This document shows positions 35,878-46,988 of a DNA stretch of 64,000 bases, piece after piece; within the stretch, counting starts at the first letter, position 1, and each line of letters begins with the position of its first letter. Under the pieces are notes generated by a model that worked only from the letters and a program-made list of their open reading frames with translations, had not been told where the DNA came from and searched no databases. The stretch is from Buddleja alternifolia (lineage: Eukaryota > Streptophyta > Magnoliopsida > Lamiales > Scrophulariaceae): contig CM033392.1 of NCBI GenBank assembly GCA_019426215.1, forward strand, positions 32,408,814 through 32,472,813, given 5' to 3'. Position numbers and translations under genes: made by a program.

Positions 35878-38800
35878 TGTCACGCCCCCAAATTTAGTCC
35901 CTAAAGGGCCAAAATCTGAAAGCGTGAGTCTATCAAAATAAAAATTCAAAACTTCTAGTAGGTTTCCAACCCTAACACCATCAACCAGATAGCGTAAACT
36001 TACTATCCATGTCTTAGTCTGCACTTGTCACGTCTAGGATTGTCCATGTCTACACTCATGATCCTCCAACCCAGACCCACAGCTCAAGTCACCTCTAACT
36101 GGAAGGAAGGAGTGAATACGTAAGCAAAGGCTTAGTGAGCGCCAGTGTATGTGTGAAAGGTGCTTAAAATAATTTTTAGACCCAAAATTGATAAATTAAT
36201 AAGGTGATAACAATAATAGTTTTTTTTTTTTTTTTTTTGCAAAGGATCATCGGAAAGATGAGTTAAAAAATGATATTTGCATGCATTAAATCATTTAAGC
36301 AATAAATGGTAAAACTCCAAAACTTCCGTGTATGCATGATAAAGATTTGTTCAAGGATCATTGAAAGCCTGGGTGAAAATTGGATTTTTGTTCAGAAGAA
36401 CAGGTTAAGCAACTAGTGATATGATACTCATGTTTTAAAACATGCATTTAAATAACAGGCAGTTCAATGCAAGTATACAATATGCGTAGAAAGAGTACTT
36501 GTGTATGCCCTTTCAAAATACGCTTTTCACACTATAAAATGAGTAACTACTACGCAATGAAACACGCAAGTCATGTATAGGTGAATCACGATAAGATTTA
36601 CGCACGTCACGTTTAAGCCGAAGGGGTAGTGTAGCGATATCACTGCGTCCAATGATTCGCCCATGACACTTTAAGTCCCATAGTCCTTATCACCCCTGAA
36701 CACGCGGCTTAAAAGCCATCACCTTATACCTCCCCACGCAGGCTCGCGATGCCCGATTTGGTCATATACGGAATATGCCACACGAAAAATGACCCATGCA
36801 CCCTCAGAGCACTCCGTCCTAGGTGCGTGGATCTGGACGTGGATAGTGGAAACTGTTTAAGACCGCAAGCCCATGCTTGACCGGCCGAACCCTGCCCTAT
36901 CCATCGCCCGACCTTGGGCCCAACACAACCACGTAAGATGCAACACGTCACAAGAACAGCATCACGACAAATGATCACAATACAAGACCAAGTGAAATGA
37001 TTTTTGAAATCCCATGAGTCCACGATGTATGATCGTGATTGATGCAATAGTAGCCTTTCAGCTCATGATAGAACATTCCTTGAATCACGTAGTTTTCAAG
37101 ATATTTGGCAAAGAAATATTTTCATTGAAATCGTTTTTCAGAAAACATGCCTTTGATATTATTCATGTAGTTAACATTTAGCACCATGAAATGGTGAATG
37201 CAAATGAATTCATGATTTGCTTATGAAAGTGTTGAAACTCATTTTCATGTGAAGTATTGAAAGTATGATGAAAGTATATAGATATATATACGACGTGATA
37301 AATTTCCTTCCAGTTTTGAAAGACATATAAGTATAATTTTAAGAGGCAACTCACCTCGTCCAATCAAATACCAAGCTCAAGTCGAGAATTTGAGTGATGC
37401 TCAATCTATCTCGTAAGTGCAATTACCCAACAGTCACCCATCTTTAGGAATATGAATAACTCCGATCAAAGAAGCTAAAAAACTCCATTGTTCATACGTG
37501 AACAAGATTGCACCAAATCGCTTCACCGTGTGCCTCCTTCAATTGGCGCGCGTCTCCGTCATTATCCTTTGTTCATCATCCCTTTAACAATTCAATAAAC
37601 ATCTAACTTAATATATATATATATATATATAGATTCGCAAATAACTAAGCTTTCTTAATATTCAATTCAATCTCAAGAACCTAACCGAAATAGGGTAAAT
37701 TGGGCCTTCAAAATCAACATCCCAAAACTGCCAGATTTAGACACGTCATGTCACCTTGTAGACAAATCAACTTTCCGATCACATTACTCCATGGATTTTC
37801 GAAAATATTACCACTAACAACATCTACATTCCAAGTTCTATCTAGTGGTTATCTTGAATTTACAATAGAACCAAAATAAGGGGTATTTTAAAACAAAGGA
37901 ACATGAATGATAATTTCTGGAAATCAAAACAGCAGACTCGCATAGGTCCTTTGATGGCCATTCTTTTGACTATTTCTCATCAATTTTAAACAAACTTTAC
38001 CATTAAACTTATAGAAACTAAATAAGGATTCTAAATATGGTTTTGCATGTATAATCAAAGCAAGAAAAAGGGGTTTTTGGGCAATTGAATATGAACACAG
38101 ATTCTGGAATTGAAAAGATCCTACTGGCAGTGATGTTTTAAATCTAATTCTGTAATGATTCCTCAACGATTTTCAAAGAAAATTACCTGTAATGATATCT
38201 ACACTTATAGAGGTTTCCAAAAATGGTCTTGCATGCATGATCAATCAACCGGAAGAGTTATTTCTTGCCAAGCAAAAACAGAACACAGTTCTGAAATTAA
38301 AAATCTGGACAGTTTTGTGCAAGGTTTGAAGCGATTCTGAAATTTTCCGTAGCCGATTCAACAAATACGGTTCCATAGGTTGTTCCTTATCCTCTTAGGA
38401 TGAAATTGATATAAGGAACACCAAAAACGGACATCATTTGATCTCTCAATTATCAAGTTTACCGCCACTGCCAGAGCTGGATTTTCATGCGGGATTTGCT
38501 TGTAAGATTTGTTATGTTGTTGTGGGTTGAGCTTTGTCTTGTTGTAGTTCTCTTGAACGTTTGTGAGCTTAAAGGAGGTTAAAATGGAGAAAAATAATGA
38601 TGTTTGGACCAGGGAATAGTTGGGAAAAAATGGGAGAAAAGGGAATGAATAGGTAGTGGTATATATATAGGGTGTAAGGAGGGCTTAAGGGTAATTTTTC
38701 TATTTGAGTCTAAGCCCTTACCATATTGTATATCATCTAATGGTTACTTCACACATAAGAGTTAATATTCAGCCCCTACATGGAGCAAGATTAGTATACA

Positions 38801-38916
38801 TCCAATATAATTACCAAGAGAAGGGATAATACATTTTACTCAAGTAATTCTTGAGATTATAATACTAGTCGTCGAATTAATAAATATACTAAGATTAAAA
38901 AAACCCGGGCATCACA
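35878..38916 (-). mobile_element. L2 5' LTR, 3039 bp
   Basis: On the minus strand it starts TGTGATGCCCGGGTTT (38916) and ends GGGGGCGTGACA (35878). A 20-base T run lies at about 36219-36238 and an AT tract at about 37610-37632. Except for the GC-rich block it is clearly diverged from L1. It is inserted in the LTR of an Athila/Tat-like relic; the other flank is lost. Confidence 0.88.
36691..36978 (-). other. GC-rich conserved block (L2 5' LTR)
   Basis: Third copy of the block at 12475-12762, with about 13 differences over the block by eye. Confidence 0.6.
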
Positions 38917-38970
38917 GCACACACCTAACAAATAGGAGCACATGAATATAACTAATCACTACCCACATAC

Positions 38971-38985
38971 ACCCCCCAACTTGAA
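38971..38985 (-). promoter_or_regulatory. Polypurine tract of the Athila/Tat-like relic
   Basis: TCAAGTTGGGGGGT on the minus strand, directly before a TGTATGTGGG LTR-like start. Confidence 0.6.
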
Positions 38986-39495
38986 CTCAATATTGTCCTC
39001 AATGTTGTCTCACTTAAAGCATGTAAAAGGGTATAAGAGTAGACTTACAACCAAGGATGCTGAAAAATAATCCTTCATCTCAAATATGTTTCAAACTAGC
39101 TCATCTCATCAAAATAGGCATCTCAAAACAAAGGGAAAAAGGTACTAACAAGCTCACTATACTTAAAACAACCAAAATATCAAGCATAAAGAAACACATG
39201 TCAAAAGTGAATGCTCAGACAAAACAAAACAAAAGGAAAGCAGATAACAAAAGAAAAACTTACAAACTAGGATTGCCTCAAGGAATTTTACGTATGAACC
39301 ACTTGTTTGTTTTCCAATCCAATCTCAGGTATCGCTTCAACTTTTGGTCATTGGGAGTGAAGATTGGCCCATCATTTTTTAGAAACACCCTAGGTCGGGA
39401 CCAAGCAATCATCCACTCAAGATTCTTTTATTAATCCCTCAGCATCTCTATTATTCTTTCTTCCCCATGCTTCACATGGTGATGTGGACTTTCTT

Positions 39496-39790
39496 CTAAG
39501 CTAGAGACAACGTCTCATTGTTCTTCCCCATCACTTTGACATACTCAAAGTCCAGGATGTGAGGATGTAGAAGATCATTGGTTCGTTTTTCCTGAAAATG
39601 CTCAACACTAAAAGGATCAAAAGCAACAATGTGTAAATGCAAATCAAAACCAAATGGATGCTTAAAAACCTCATAGCTATCAAAATTAACCATGTCATCT
39701 TCTACATTCAATGACAACTTACCAACGTCGGCATCAATTACCGCTTTACCAGTGGCGAGGAGAGATGGTAAATGAATGCCAACAGGCTAA
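39496..39790 (-). pseudogene. Gypsy aspartic protease fragment (Athila/Tat type)
   Basis: The minus-strand frame PSLLATGKAVIDADVGKLSL continues with NVEDDMVNFDSYEVFKHP. It resembles the C-terminal part of the Athila/Tat protease (the GRPFLATGxAxIDVxxGxLTLRV region). The catalytic DTG/DSG part would lie upstream and is not present. The element LTR at 39888 interrupts it on the right. The frame stops at 39496. Confidence 0.65.
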
Positions 39791-39887
39791 AAAAGGATAG
39801 GAGTCGAATGCTCATTGCTTGAGGATTCTACTGCAGATGTCCAGACGTCTGCTTCTGCATGTTCGAATGTTCTGTGCAGGGAAGAAA

Positions 39888-42533
39888 TGTAACACCCAAT
39901 ATTCTCGGCTCCTAATTTCGTAGACGCGAAGGTAAACATTATTATTACCGCTAATTAGATTTCGTAATTTATTCGATTTTAGCAATTTGGGTTCAACCAA
40001 AAATATTACTACTTGCTTGTACAACTATTATTATACCTATATGTGGAATAAGTTAGTAGTATTTACACCTCATTGTGGAATAGTTGATGCATTATATCAT
40101 TTAAGGCATATATATATATATATATATAGATTCATCTTCATCAATTGTGTATTGCTAATAATTAAAAGTGACCATGCCTACCTATATATATATATATATA
40201 CGCACAAACACATGCACATATATACATCTATAAATATATATACATGTATATCCACACATGCATTAATTGGGAGAAAGATTAGGTGGTGGCAAACTAAGTT
40301 AATCACATCTCATGCTTGCCAAAAAAACGTGTCCCATGGAGGATTAGCCTCCATTTGTTTTTCTCTACTTTTATTAACCATCACCTTCATGTATACACCA
40401 ACAAACCGGCTGGAGTTCAAAGCTCCTCCATATTTCTCTTTCAAAATAGAAAAAAAAATAGAAAGTTTCAAGAGTGAAGGAGGAAGAAGCAAGGAGTTTC
40501 AAGATTAGTTAGAACACAACACCTCTTTCTCTCTTAAGGTATATGGTAATTAATTATTTCTTTTGTATGTATAGGTTGTAGATTAAATGTAGCTCATGAT
40601 GGATATGACCTGAAATTGAAAGTATCATATCATTTATATGTAATTTGGTTAAGTTAAATTGCTTGACATCCAGTTTTCAGAAAATTTCAGTTTCTGCAGT
40701 CAGAGTTTAAAACTGTAATGAGGTTCCTAAACTTGTGAGTTCGATTATGAGAAATTTTCTGGAATGACTTGATTGTGTCTTAAACCGCTCTGAAAAGTTT
40801 GGTAAGTATTAGATTTTTGTGGAATTTTCTAAAAATCGTTGAACAAAATCGCCAGTCTGTTTGGCAAAATTGAAAATTGTTGCTGTTTTGAGGATATTTC
40901 GTTAACCTGGGAATTTTATTTTACTCTAAAGAATTTACAGTAGCTGTACACATGTGTTATAGAGACGTCATACAAGTTTCGGAATTTTTTAGTGAACAGG
41001 GGATTTTACAAAAATATTTGAATATATAGTGTCTATTCTGAAAAATCTGTCGGGACAGTCCTGTTTTGCTGATCGGATTTCCAAATCGACAAGGAATTTA
41101 AATCTGGAAAATTTATGTAAATTTTTTCACAATCCTTTCTGATATCCTGGAAAATTTGAGAAAGAATTTCTATTCAGAAGATGTCTTAAAAATTGTTATA
41201 GTTATATTGCACAAGGAGACTTGTTTGAGCTTAATTGCCTATATGTTTAGATACTACTAAGTATGAAATAACTTGTTGTATATAGGTAGCTTATAAAGTG
41301 TATTGTGTTGTAAAAATAATGGTATTTTTGGATCACAGGATATTTTCGTGATTCCGAGGCCCGGGGCAACGAGGCCAGTTTTTGTATAGTGAAGGTTTCT
41401 CTTTTTCTTTCAATTTGAACTTGCTTACCATTTTCGTTCTTTCTATCTAATAATCCTAGTCAGTTGTGATCTCATAAGTTTTGTTGGTCTGAACCCTTAT
41501 CCTTATCTAAGGTAAGTGTCCAACCGTGTAGTGTAGTCTATCGTTCTTGTTTCCGCTCGCTCTCGCTCGAATACAAAATCAGTGTACATATCCTAGTAGA
41601 AAACTCATTGAAACAATTATTCTTCTTGGCTCTATTCCGCCGGCTAAAGGAGCTAAGTGCTATACGGGACAAAGTGCCACGCGACGGCGGGGGCACCTCT
41701 TGAACCCGTAGGAGCCACCTCTAGAATCCCGAAGCCTGGCATCCATCAGCAATATGTTCTTTTCTTGGTCTAAAGCTTTGACTCGTAAAAGGCAGAGTGA
41801 AGGGAGCTAAGTGCTATGCGGGACAAAGTGCCACGCGACGGCGGGGGCCACCGCTTGAACCCGTAGGAGCCACCACTAGAATCCCGACACCTGGAACTCT
41901 TCATAGAACATAAAGGTGTGAAGCCTCCTACTGGTATGGGACAGTGGAAGGTGGATCACGGCCATATGATATGATTAGTAAAAGTACAGGGGTTATTTCC
42001 TTTGATTCATATGTCATATACTCGATTATTTTGCCTTATAAAATGTTGGTTGATTCTCTAGCTTGCCATTGTATATGTCCATGTCGTTATTGATTTCCGC
42101 TGCAGATTCTCTCTCTCATGATAAGGTAAAGCAAGTCATTAACCTACCTCACTGGGTCATTCGGACTCACCCTTATTTCCTCTTTTGTTTCAGAGGAGCT
42201 CAATATGTCAGGCCTGGAAGACGAAGGCATGACTAAGGAAGCTTAAGAGTTTATGGAGTCTAAGAGTCAAATGTTACTGTTTGTAAATGTCTTGTACATC
42301 GTCTAGTTTTGCTGACCTGTGGTTTTTGAGTTACATCCGAACTCTGACATGTACATGTGATGTCATGCTATGTATATATGTGTGCTCCGTGGACTTAGTG
42401 TTTGTGTGGGTTGAGAGTTTTTATTTTCTTTTTGGTATAGTTCACGCTTAACGTTATAGCTCATGACGAGATCGTCTCCTGGATTGAGCTAGCGTTGCGA
42501 TGTGGCGAGCCATCCTGGTCGGTGGGCGCTACA
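39888..42533 (+). mobile_element. 5' LTR, G family, 2646 bp
   Basis: It begins TGTAACACCCAATATTC and ends GTGGGCGCTACA. (TA)n tracts lie at about 40108-40128 and 40183-40201. Tandem subrepeats lie at 41648-41893. Long open frames near 40000-40500 are repeat-driven and not called. Confidence 0.9.
41648..41893 (+). repeat. G LTR tandem subrepeats, two units
   Basis: Units at about 41648-41737 and 41801-41893 each hold GGAGCTAAGTGCTAT, CCACGCGACGGCGGGGG and TAGGAGCCACC. They are separated by about 60 bp. This is the same unit as at 7302-7680, on the opposite strand. Confidence 0.8.
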
Positions 42534-42538
42534 GTTGG

Positions 42539-42550
42539 TGGTATCAGAGC
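42539..42550 (+). promoter_or_regulatory. tRNA-Met(i) primer-binding site
   Basis: TGGTATCAGAGC is a perfect match, five bases after the LTR end. Confidence 0.95.
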
Positions 42551-42737
42551 CCGGGTGGCTACATTTGGAGGCCTAAAACGAGATGTTCAGAAATGATAGT
42601 TTAAAAAGAAGAAACAGGGGACGTTAGAAAGACGTCACGTATGTTCTTGAGTGGCAGAATTTCAAATGTGTTATGCGTGTACTTGTTTGCCTTGGTTTTG
42701 AGCTAATTTTGACTAATGTGATAGTTTTTCCTCTCAG

Positions 42738-43469
42738 ATGGCTCAAGGACACGTTAATGGGCATGAAAATGTGCATGCAAATGGGCACATTGGTAATGGG
42801 TTCGAAGAGGGGCGACTGATTTTCCATACAGATCCAGCTAGAGTTTGGACCTGGGGTATGGCACTAGTCGGACATTATCCCGACCTGGTAGTCCACACTT
42901 TACGATATGATCGGGATTGACTTATGCGGGAGCGCGATCAGCTGCGTCGCGCAAGTGAAGAACCGGTCTTTTCCATTTTGGACCATCAGTGTAGGCTTGC
43001 CGATCAAGAAAACATCATAGAAGAACAGAAACTACAAATGACAGAGTTACAAAGTCGAGTGGCAGCCCATCTTGCCACGATTAGACGTCTAGAGGAGAGA
43101 ATAGCTACGCAGAAACAAGAGATTACAGGTATACGTAGTGAAGGTAGGAGATTGCGGAGAGACATGGACTGCATGAGCCGTTTCTATATTGAGCATCTTC
43201 AAGAGGTTCAGAGCAGCTCACTTGCAACAACTAAGGGGGCTAGTAGGGCTATAGCCCGTGGTCGTGCATTGACCATACCTGCGTTAGGACGTGAGCACGG
43301 GGAACTTATAGTTTCTGGATCTAGTCGATTGGCCGATGGTGAAGAGGGTACATCTGGGGGTAGAGCAGTAGAGAATGGCCTCGACGATGAGGATTCCGAG
43401 AAAGAGGACTCTGAGGAGGAGGATCCCAAGGAGGACTCTGTTGAAGGAGAGGAGAATGAGGGATAGATG
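42738..43469 (+). pseudogene. Extra coiled-coil ORF upstream of gag, one in-frame stop
   Basis: This frame of about 242 codons starts with ATG 187 bases after the PBS and is broken only by TGA at 42918-42920 (codon 61). The N-terminal part has His/Asn/Gly repeats (GHVNGHENVHANGHIGN) and TDPARVWTWGMAL. From about residue 80 to 145 there is a long charged coiled coil (EEQKLQMTELQSRV, IRRLEERIATQKQEI). The tail is acidic (EDSEKEDSEEEDPKED). I do not recognise the family. Its place between PBS and gag recalls the extra ORF of Ogre/Tat elements, though this element is chromovirus-like. Gag begins 324 bases downstream. It might be a gag cofactor or a structural protein; that is only a guess. Confidence 0.7.
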
Positions 43470-43792
43470 CTCTTTTAGGTTTCGTAGATTTTGTTGGATA
43501 AAGATGTTGGCTAGTAGATGTTGCTATATGATTACTATGTGTTTTGCTTGTACATAAGTGAATGCTATGTGTTAGGCTTGTATATAAGTTCTATATCTGT
43601 GTTTTGCTGGTATGTGTGTTGTTATATGTTGTAAGGTGTTGTGGATATGTTAGAATAAATAGATTAGTGGTGGTATAAGTAGTGTTTGTTTGGTTTTAGG
43701 GAATAACCTAATAATAGGGCCTATTATTTTACATAAGATAATTAAGCTGCAAGTGTTATACTCGTTGTTAATAGTTTCTATACGTTTATAGG

Positions 43793-45367
43793 ATGGCACC
43801 TCCTAGGAATACACGATCGAGAACTCGTCAGGAAGCGCAACATGTTGAGGATCGTGAAAGTCATCAGTCTCCTGATAGTGTTTCAAGCCATTCGGGACCT
43901 GTAGCATCTGGTGCAGCCCAACCAGGTGAAGACATGAAGCCAATGTTTCAAATGTGGCAGCAATTCATGCAGTTCTGTCAGCAGCAACAACAACTACCTC
44001 GAGAAGATCATAATACTCGAGAAAAAACACCTGTGGATGAAGATAAGGCCTTCGATAAGTTCCTACGACTTAGGCCACCAAAGTTTGCTAGTGAACCAAA
44101 TGATCTAAAGGTCGAGGCTTGGATGGAAGAAATTCAAAAGATTTTTGGAATACTAAATTACTTAGATCCTCAAAAGATCTCCTATGCGACATATTAGTTT
44201 GAAGGCTCTACGCCGCATTGGTGGAGAACTGTAGAACACCGTTGGACTGTGGAGGGAACCCCACGAACTTGGGAGAACTTTGTGAAAGAGTTTGACAGTT
44301 TCCCAATACGAGGTGGAGAACTTGGGAGAACTTTGTCAAAGAGAACGGGAATTCATGAATTTAGTTCAAGGATCCATGTCAGTTTCCCAATACGAGGCTG
44401 CTTTTAATCGATTGATCAAGTATGCCCCCCATTATCTAAATGACGAAGAGAAGAAAGTGAAAAAGTTTGTTGAAGGGTTGAGGTACGGTATACGTTGGGC
44501 CACTTTGTCTGCAGATTCAGTTAGCTATGTTCGAACAGTAGAACGTGCTATGCAAGTTGAAGCTGGAATCCAGGAGTTGGAGTTATCGAAAGGGAAAAAT
44601 AAGCAAGTTCGATCTGCCCCGCCCCAATGGTGTCACAAGGACCCCAACAAAAGAAAGGACCAAGTATCTTTAAGGGTAACATAAGGAGTTCTACACCTTA
44701 CCCGACTCCGTCTAATTCGAAGGTCGGAACGGGTTATAATTTTTCAGAAATAGAATGTGGATTTTGTGGTAGAACTGGGCATGATGAGTCAATCTGTCGG
44801 CTTAAAGAGGGCAAATGTTTTTGATGTGGCAGCACTAAGCATTTCATGAGGAACTGTCCGTTAAACGTTGAAGAACCAAGGAGAGAACCAACTCCAATGG
44901 CACCAACACCAGCTCCCAATAATCGAACAACTGGAGTTAATAAACAAGCAATGCCTCCTCAACAGAATAACAAACCAAGAGTGCGTGCAAGGGCCTATGC
45001 CATCGAAGGAGAAGAAGCACCAGATCCTTCAGCAGTGGTGGAAGGTAATATTCACCTATCTGGAAAAGTAGGTAAAGCATTATTTGACCCTGGTGCCACG
45101 CATTCATTTGTGTCTTCATCATTTGTGCATGATCTTTCCTTGTCAGTAAATAAAATGCCTTATTTATTTGAAGTAAGTACGCCTATGGGCATGAGTATTA
45201 CCACAGATTTATTGTTTAAACAATGTGAGATTAAGATTGGTGAGCAAGTCTTCCCGACAAACTTGATCCAAATACCAATTCAAGGGTATACCTGGATTGT
45301 AGATCTAAGACCATTAAGATGGAAAAGGACGAGCATAAAACTGTTGCCAATCGAACCCCTTCCCTAG
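43793..45367 (+). pseudogene. Gypsy gag and aspartic protease, frameshifted
   Basis: The ATG at 43793 opens MAPPRNTRSRTRQEAQ, the usual Tekay-like gag start. A Gln-rich stretch (FCQQQQQLP) and a Retrotrans_gag domain follow (RPPKFASEPNDLKVEAWMEE; VQGSMSVSQYEAAFNRLIKY). A TAG at 44195 and a local duplication near 44268-44397 disrupt the domain. Two CCHC knuckles follow: CGFCGRTGHDESIC is intact, and the second (CF*CGSTKHFMRNC) holds a TGA at 44822-44824. The protease region has ALFDPGATHSFVSSSF with the catalytic Asp in DPGATHS rather than DSGATHS. The end of the protease is rearranged (GYTWIVDL) and joins the RT region through an overlap at 45319. Confidence 0.88.
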
Positions 45368-46403
45368 TTTCGGCAATAGTCGCAAAAAAACTTTTAAGGC
45401 AGGGTGGTCAAGGATTCTTGGCTTACTTAATAAATAAGCCTAAGGACAAGGTTAAGCTGGAAGAAGTCCCAGTAGTAAATGAATATCCACAAGTATTTTC
45501 GGAGAAATTAGATTCCTTACCACCAGATGGGGACATTGAATTTGTTACACCAATATCCAAGACTCCATATCGTATGGCACCTGCAGAATTGGTTGAGTTG
45601 AAGACCCAACTACAGGAACTGTTAGATCTTGGATTCATTCGACCAAGTAGATCACCATGGGGAGCCCCCGTATTGTTTATCAAGAAAAAAGATGGTACAC
45701 TAAGAATGTGTATCGACTACCGAGGGTTAAATAGTGTCACCATCAAGAATAAATATCCACTACCCCATATTGAGGAACTGTTCGACCAACTTCAAGGAGC
45801 AAGAGTATTTTCAAAACTCGATCTAAGACAAGGGTACTACCAACTTAAGGTCAGAGGGTCGGATATTCCCAAAACGGCATTGAATTCAAGGTATGGACAT
45901 TATGAGTTTGTAGTAATGCCTTTTGGACTAACTAATGTGCCAGCGGCGTTCATGGATCTAATGCATCGAGCATTCCGACCTTACTTGGACAAGTTTGTAG
46001 TAATTTTTATTGACGATATTTTGATTTACTCAGAATCTAAGGAAAAGCACGAACAACATCTGAGAGTTGTCTTGAAAACACTTCGAGATCAGAAGTTGTA
46101 TGCCAAGTTTTAGTAAGTGAGAATTTTGGCTCAACAAGGTAGCTTTCCTCGGTCATGTATCTGAAAGAGGATTGCAGGTAGATCCCGCAAAAATAGAAGC
46201 CATAGTAAATTGGAAAAGGCCAGAAAGCGTAAATGAAATCAGAAGTTTCTTGGGATTGGCAGGGTACTATCGGAAATTTGTCAAAGATTTCTCAAAGATC
46301 GCTGCTCCACTCACTCGACTAACGCAGAAAGAGGTCCCCTTCAAATGGGAAATTCCTGTGAAAAGGGATTTGAGGAATTAAAGAAGAGGTTAACCACAAC
46401 ACC
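45319..46403 (+). pseudogene. Gypsy reverse transcriptase, truncated
   Basis: RT copies the element RNA to DNA. The order of motifs is normal: [20 protein letters not shown] linker, [74 protein letters not shown], and the active-site motif FIDDILIYS, all in one open frame up to TAG at 46111-46113. A frameshift then separates the downstream [20 protein letters not shown] / [17 protein letters not shown] segment (46172-46381). The RNase H catalytic part is missing because copia sequence starts at 46404. The catalytic aspartates of RT look intact, but the protein is not producible. Confidence 0.9.
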
Positions 46404-46973
46404 CATTGGATCACCGTAAAAATCTATCTTGAAGTACTTGAGAAGAACTAAAGATATGATTCTGGTGTAGGACTATGGAGAATTGAAAGTGGACGGTTAT
46501 ATGGATTCTGATTTCCAGTCAGATATCAATGACCGAAAATCCATTTCTGGGTTCATATCACTCTGAACGGTGGAGCAGTGTCTTGGAAAAGTTCCAAGCA
46601 ATGCACAACTGCTGATTTGACCACTGAAGTTGAATATGTGGCAACCTCGGAGGCAGCCAAAGAAGCTATTTGGATTAAGAAGTTCATGGCTGAACTTCAA
46701 GTTGTTCCTATTGTGGAGCTTCTATTGCCACTATGGTGTGACAACAATGGAACCATTGCGTAAGCTAGGGAACCAAGCTCTCACAGCAACTCCAAACACA
46801 TAGAGAAAAGATATCATATAATTTGAGAAATCGTTGGAAGAGGCGACATCGTCGTGCAGAAAATAGCATCAACGGAAAACGTGGTTAACCCACTCACTAA
46901 GCCATTGGCGCAGGCGGTGCTAGAAATTCATCTTGAGAAGATGGGTATTAGATACCATAGAGATTGGCATTGA
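46404..46973 (+). pseudogene. Copia family A pol 3' end (RNase H)
   Basis: This is a more complete copy than 23114-23616: GYMDSDFQSDINDRKSISGF, GGAVSWKSSKQCTTADLTTE, EYVATSEAAKEAIWIKKFMA, LLPLWCDNNGTIA, NSKHIEKRYHII, IVGRGDIVVQKIASTENVV, NPLTKPLAQ, and terminal YHRDWH before TGA at 46971-46973. Stops occur after NNGTIA and YHII, and frameshifts near 46425 and 46560. The purine tract AGTGGGAGA follows. Its 5' edge, CATTGGATCACCG, is the same as in the other copy although the flanks differ. Confidence 0.88.
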
Positions 46974-46988
46974 GTGCAAGTGGGAGAT

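Larger units (their letters stand above)
38917..39887 (-). mobile_element. Athila/Tat-like gypsy relic, 3' end
   Basis: On the minus strand a protease remnant is followed by about 0.5 kb of decayed sequence and then AATATTGAGTTCAAG plus a GTTGGGGGGT purine tract (38971-38985), typical of the 3' end of Athila/Tat elements. About 55 bp of its LTR (TGTATGTGGGTAG) remain before L2. The pol genes are deleted. Confidence 0.65.
39888..46403 (+). mobile_element. Tekay/Del-like gypsy element, 5' two thirds
   Basis: Plus-strand order: 5' LTR, Met-tRNA PBS, extra coiled-coil ORF, gag, protease, RT. It stops inside the RT/RNase H connection at AGGTTAACCACAACACC, where copia RNase H begins. RNase H, integrase, chromodomain and 3' LTR are absent. 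The G LTR at 52075-54792 is too diverged (about 75% at the start) to be its own 3' LTR. Lineage is inferred from the TGTAACACCC start, the gag and the RT. Confidence 0.85.

Noticed and set aside
36724..37047. 107-codon minus-strand frame in the L2 LTR, related to 19501-19683
   Set aside because: It lies in the conserved GC-rich block, but start, frame and length differ between copies; similarity is explained by DNA conservation.
39057..39434. 125-codon plus-strand open frame
   Set aside because: It is antisense to an Athila/Tat-like relic and has no motif.
39987..40508. 173-codon open frame in the G LTR
   Set aside because: It runs through TA microsatellites in the LTR and has no protein motif.
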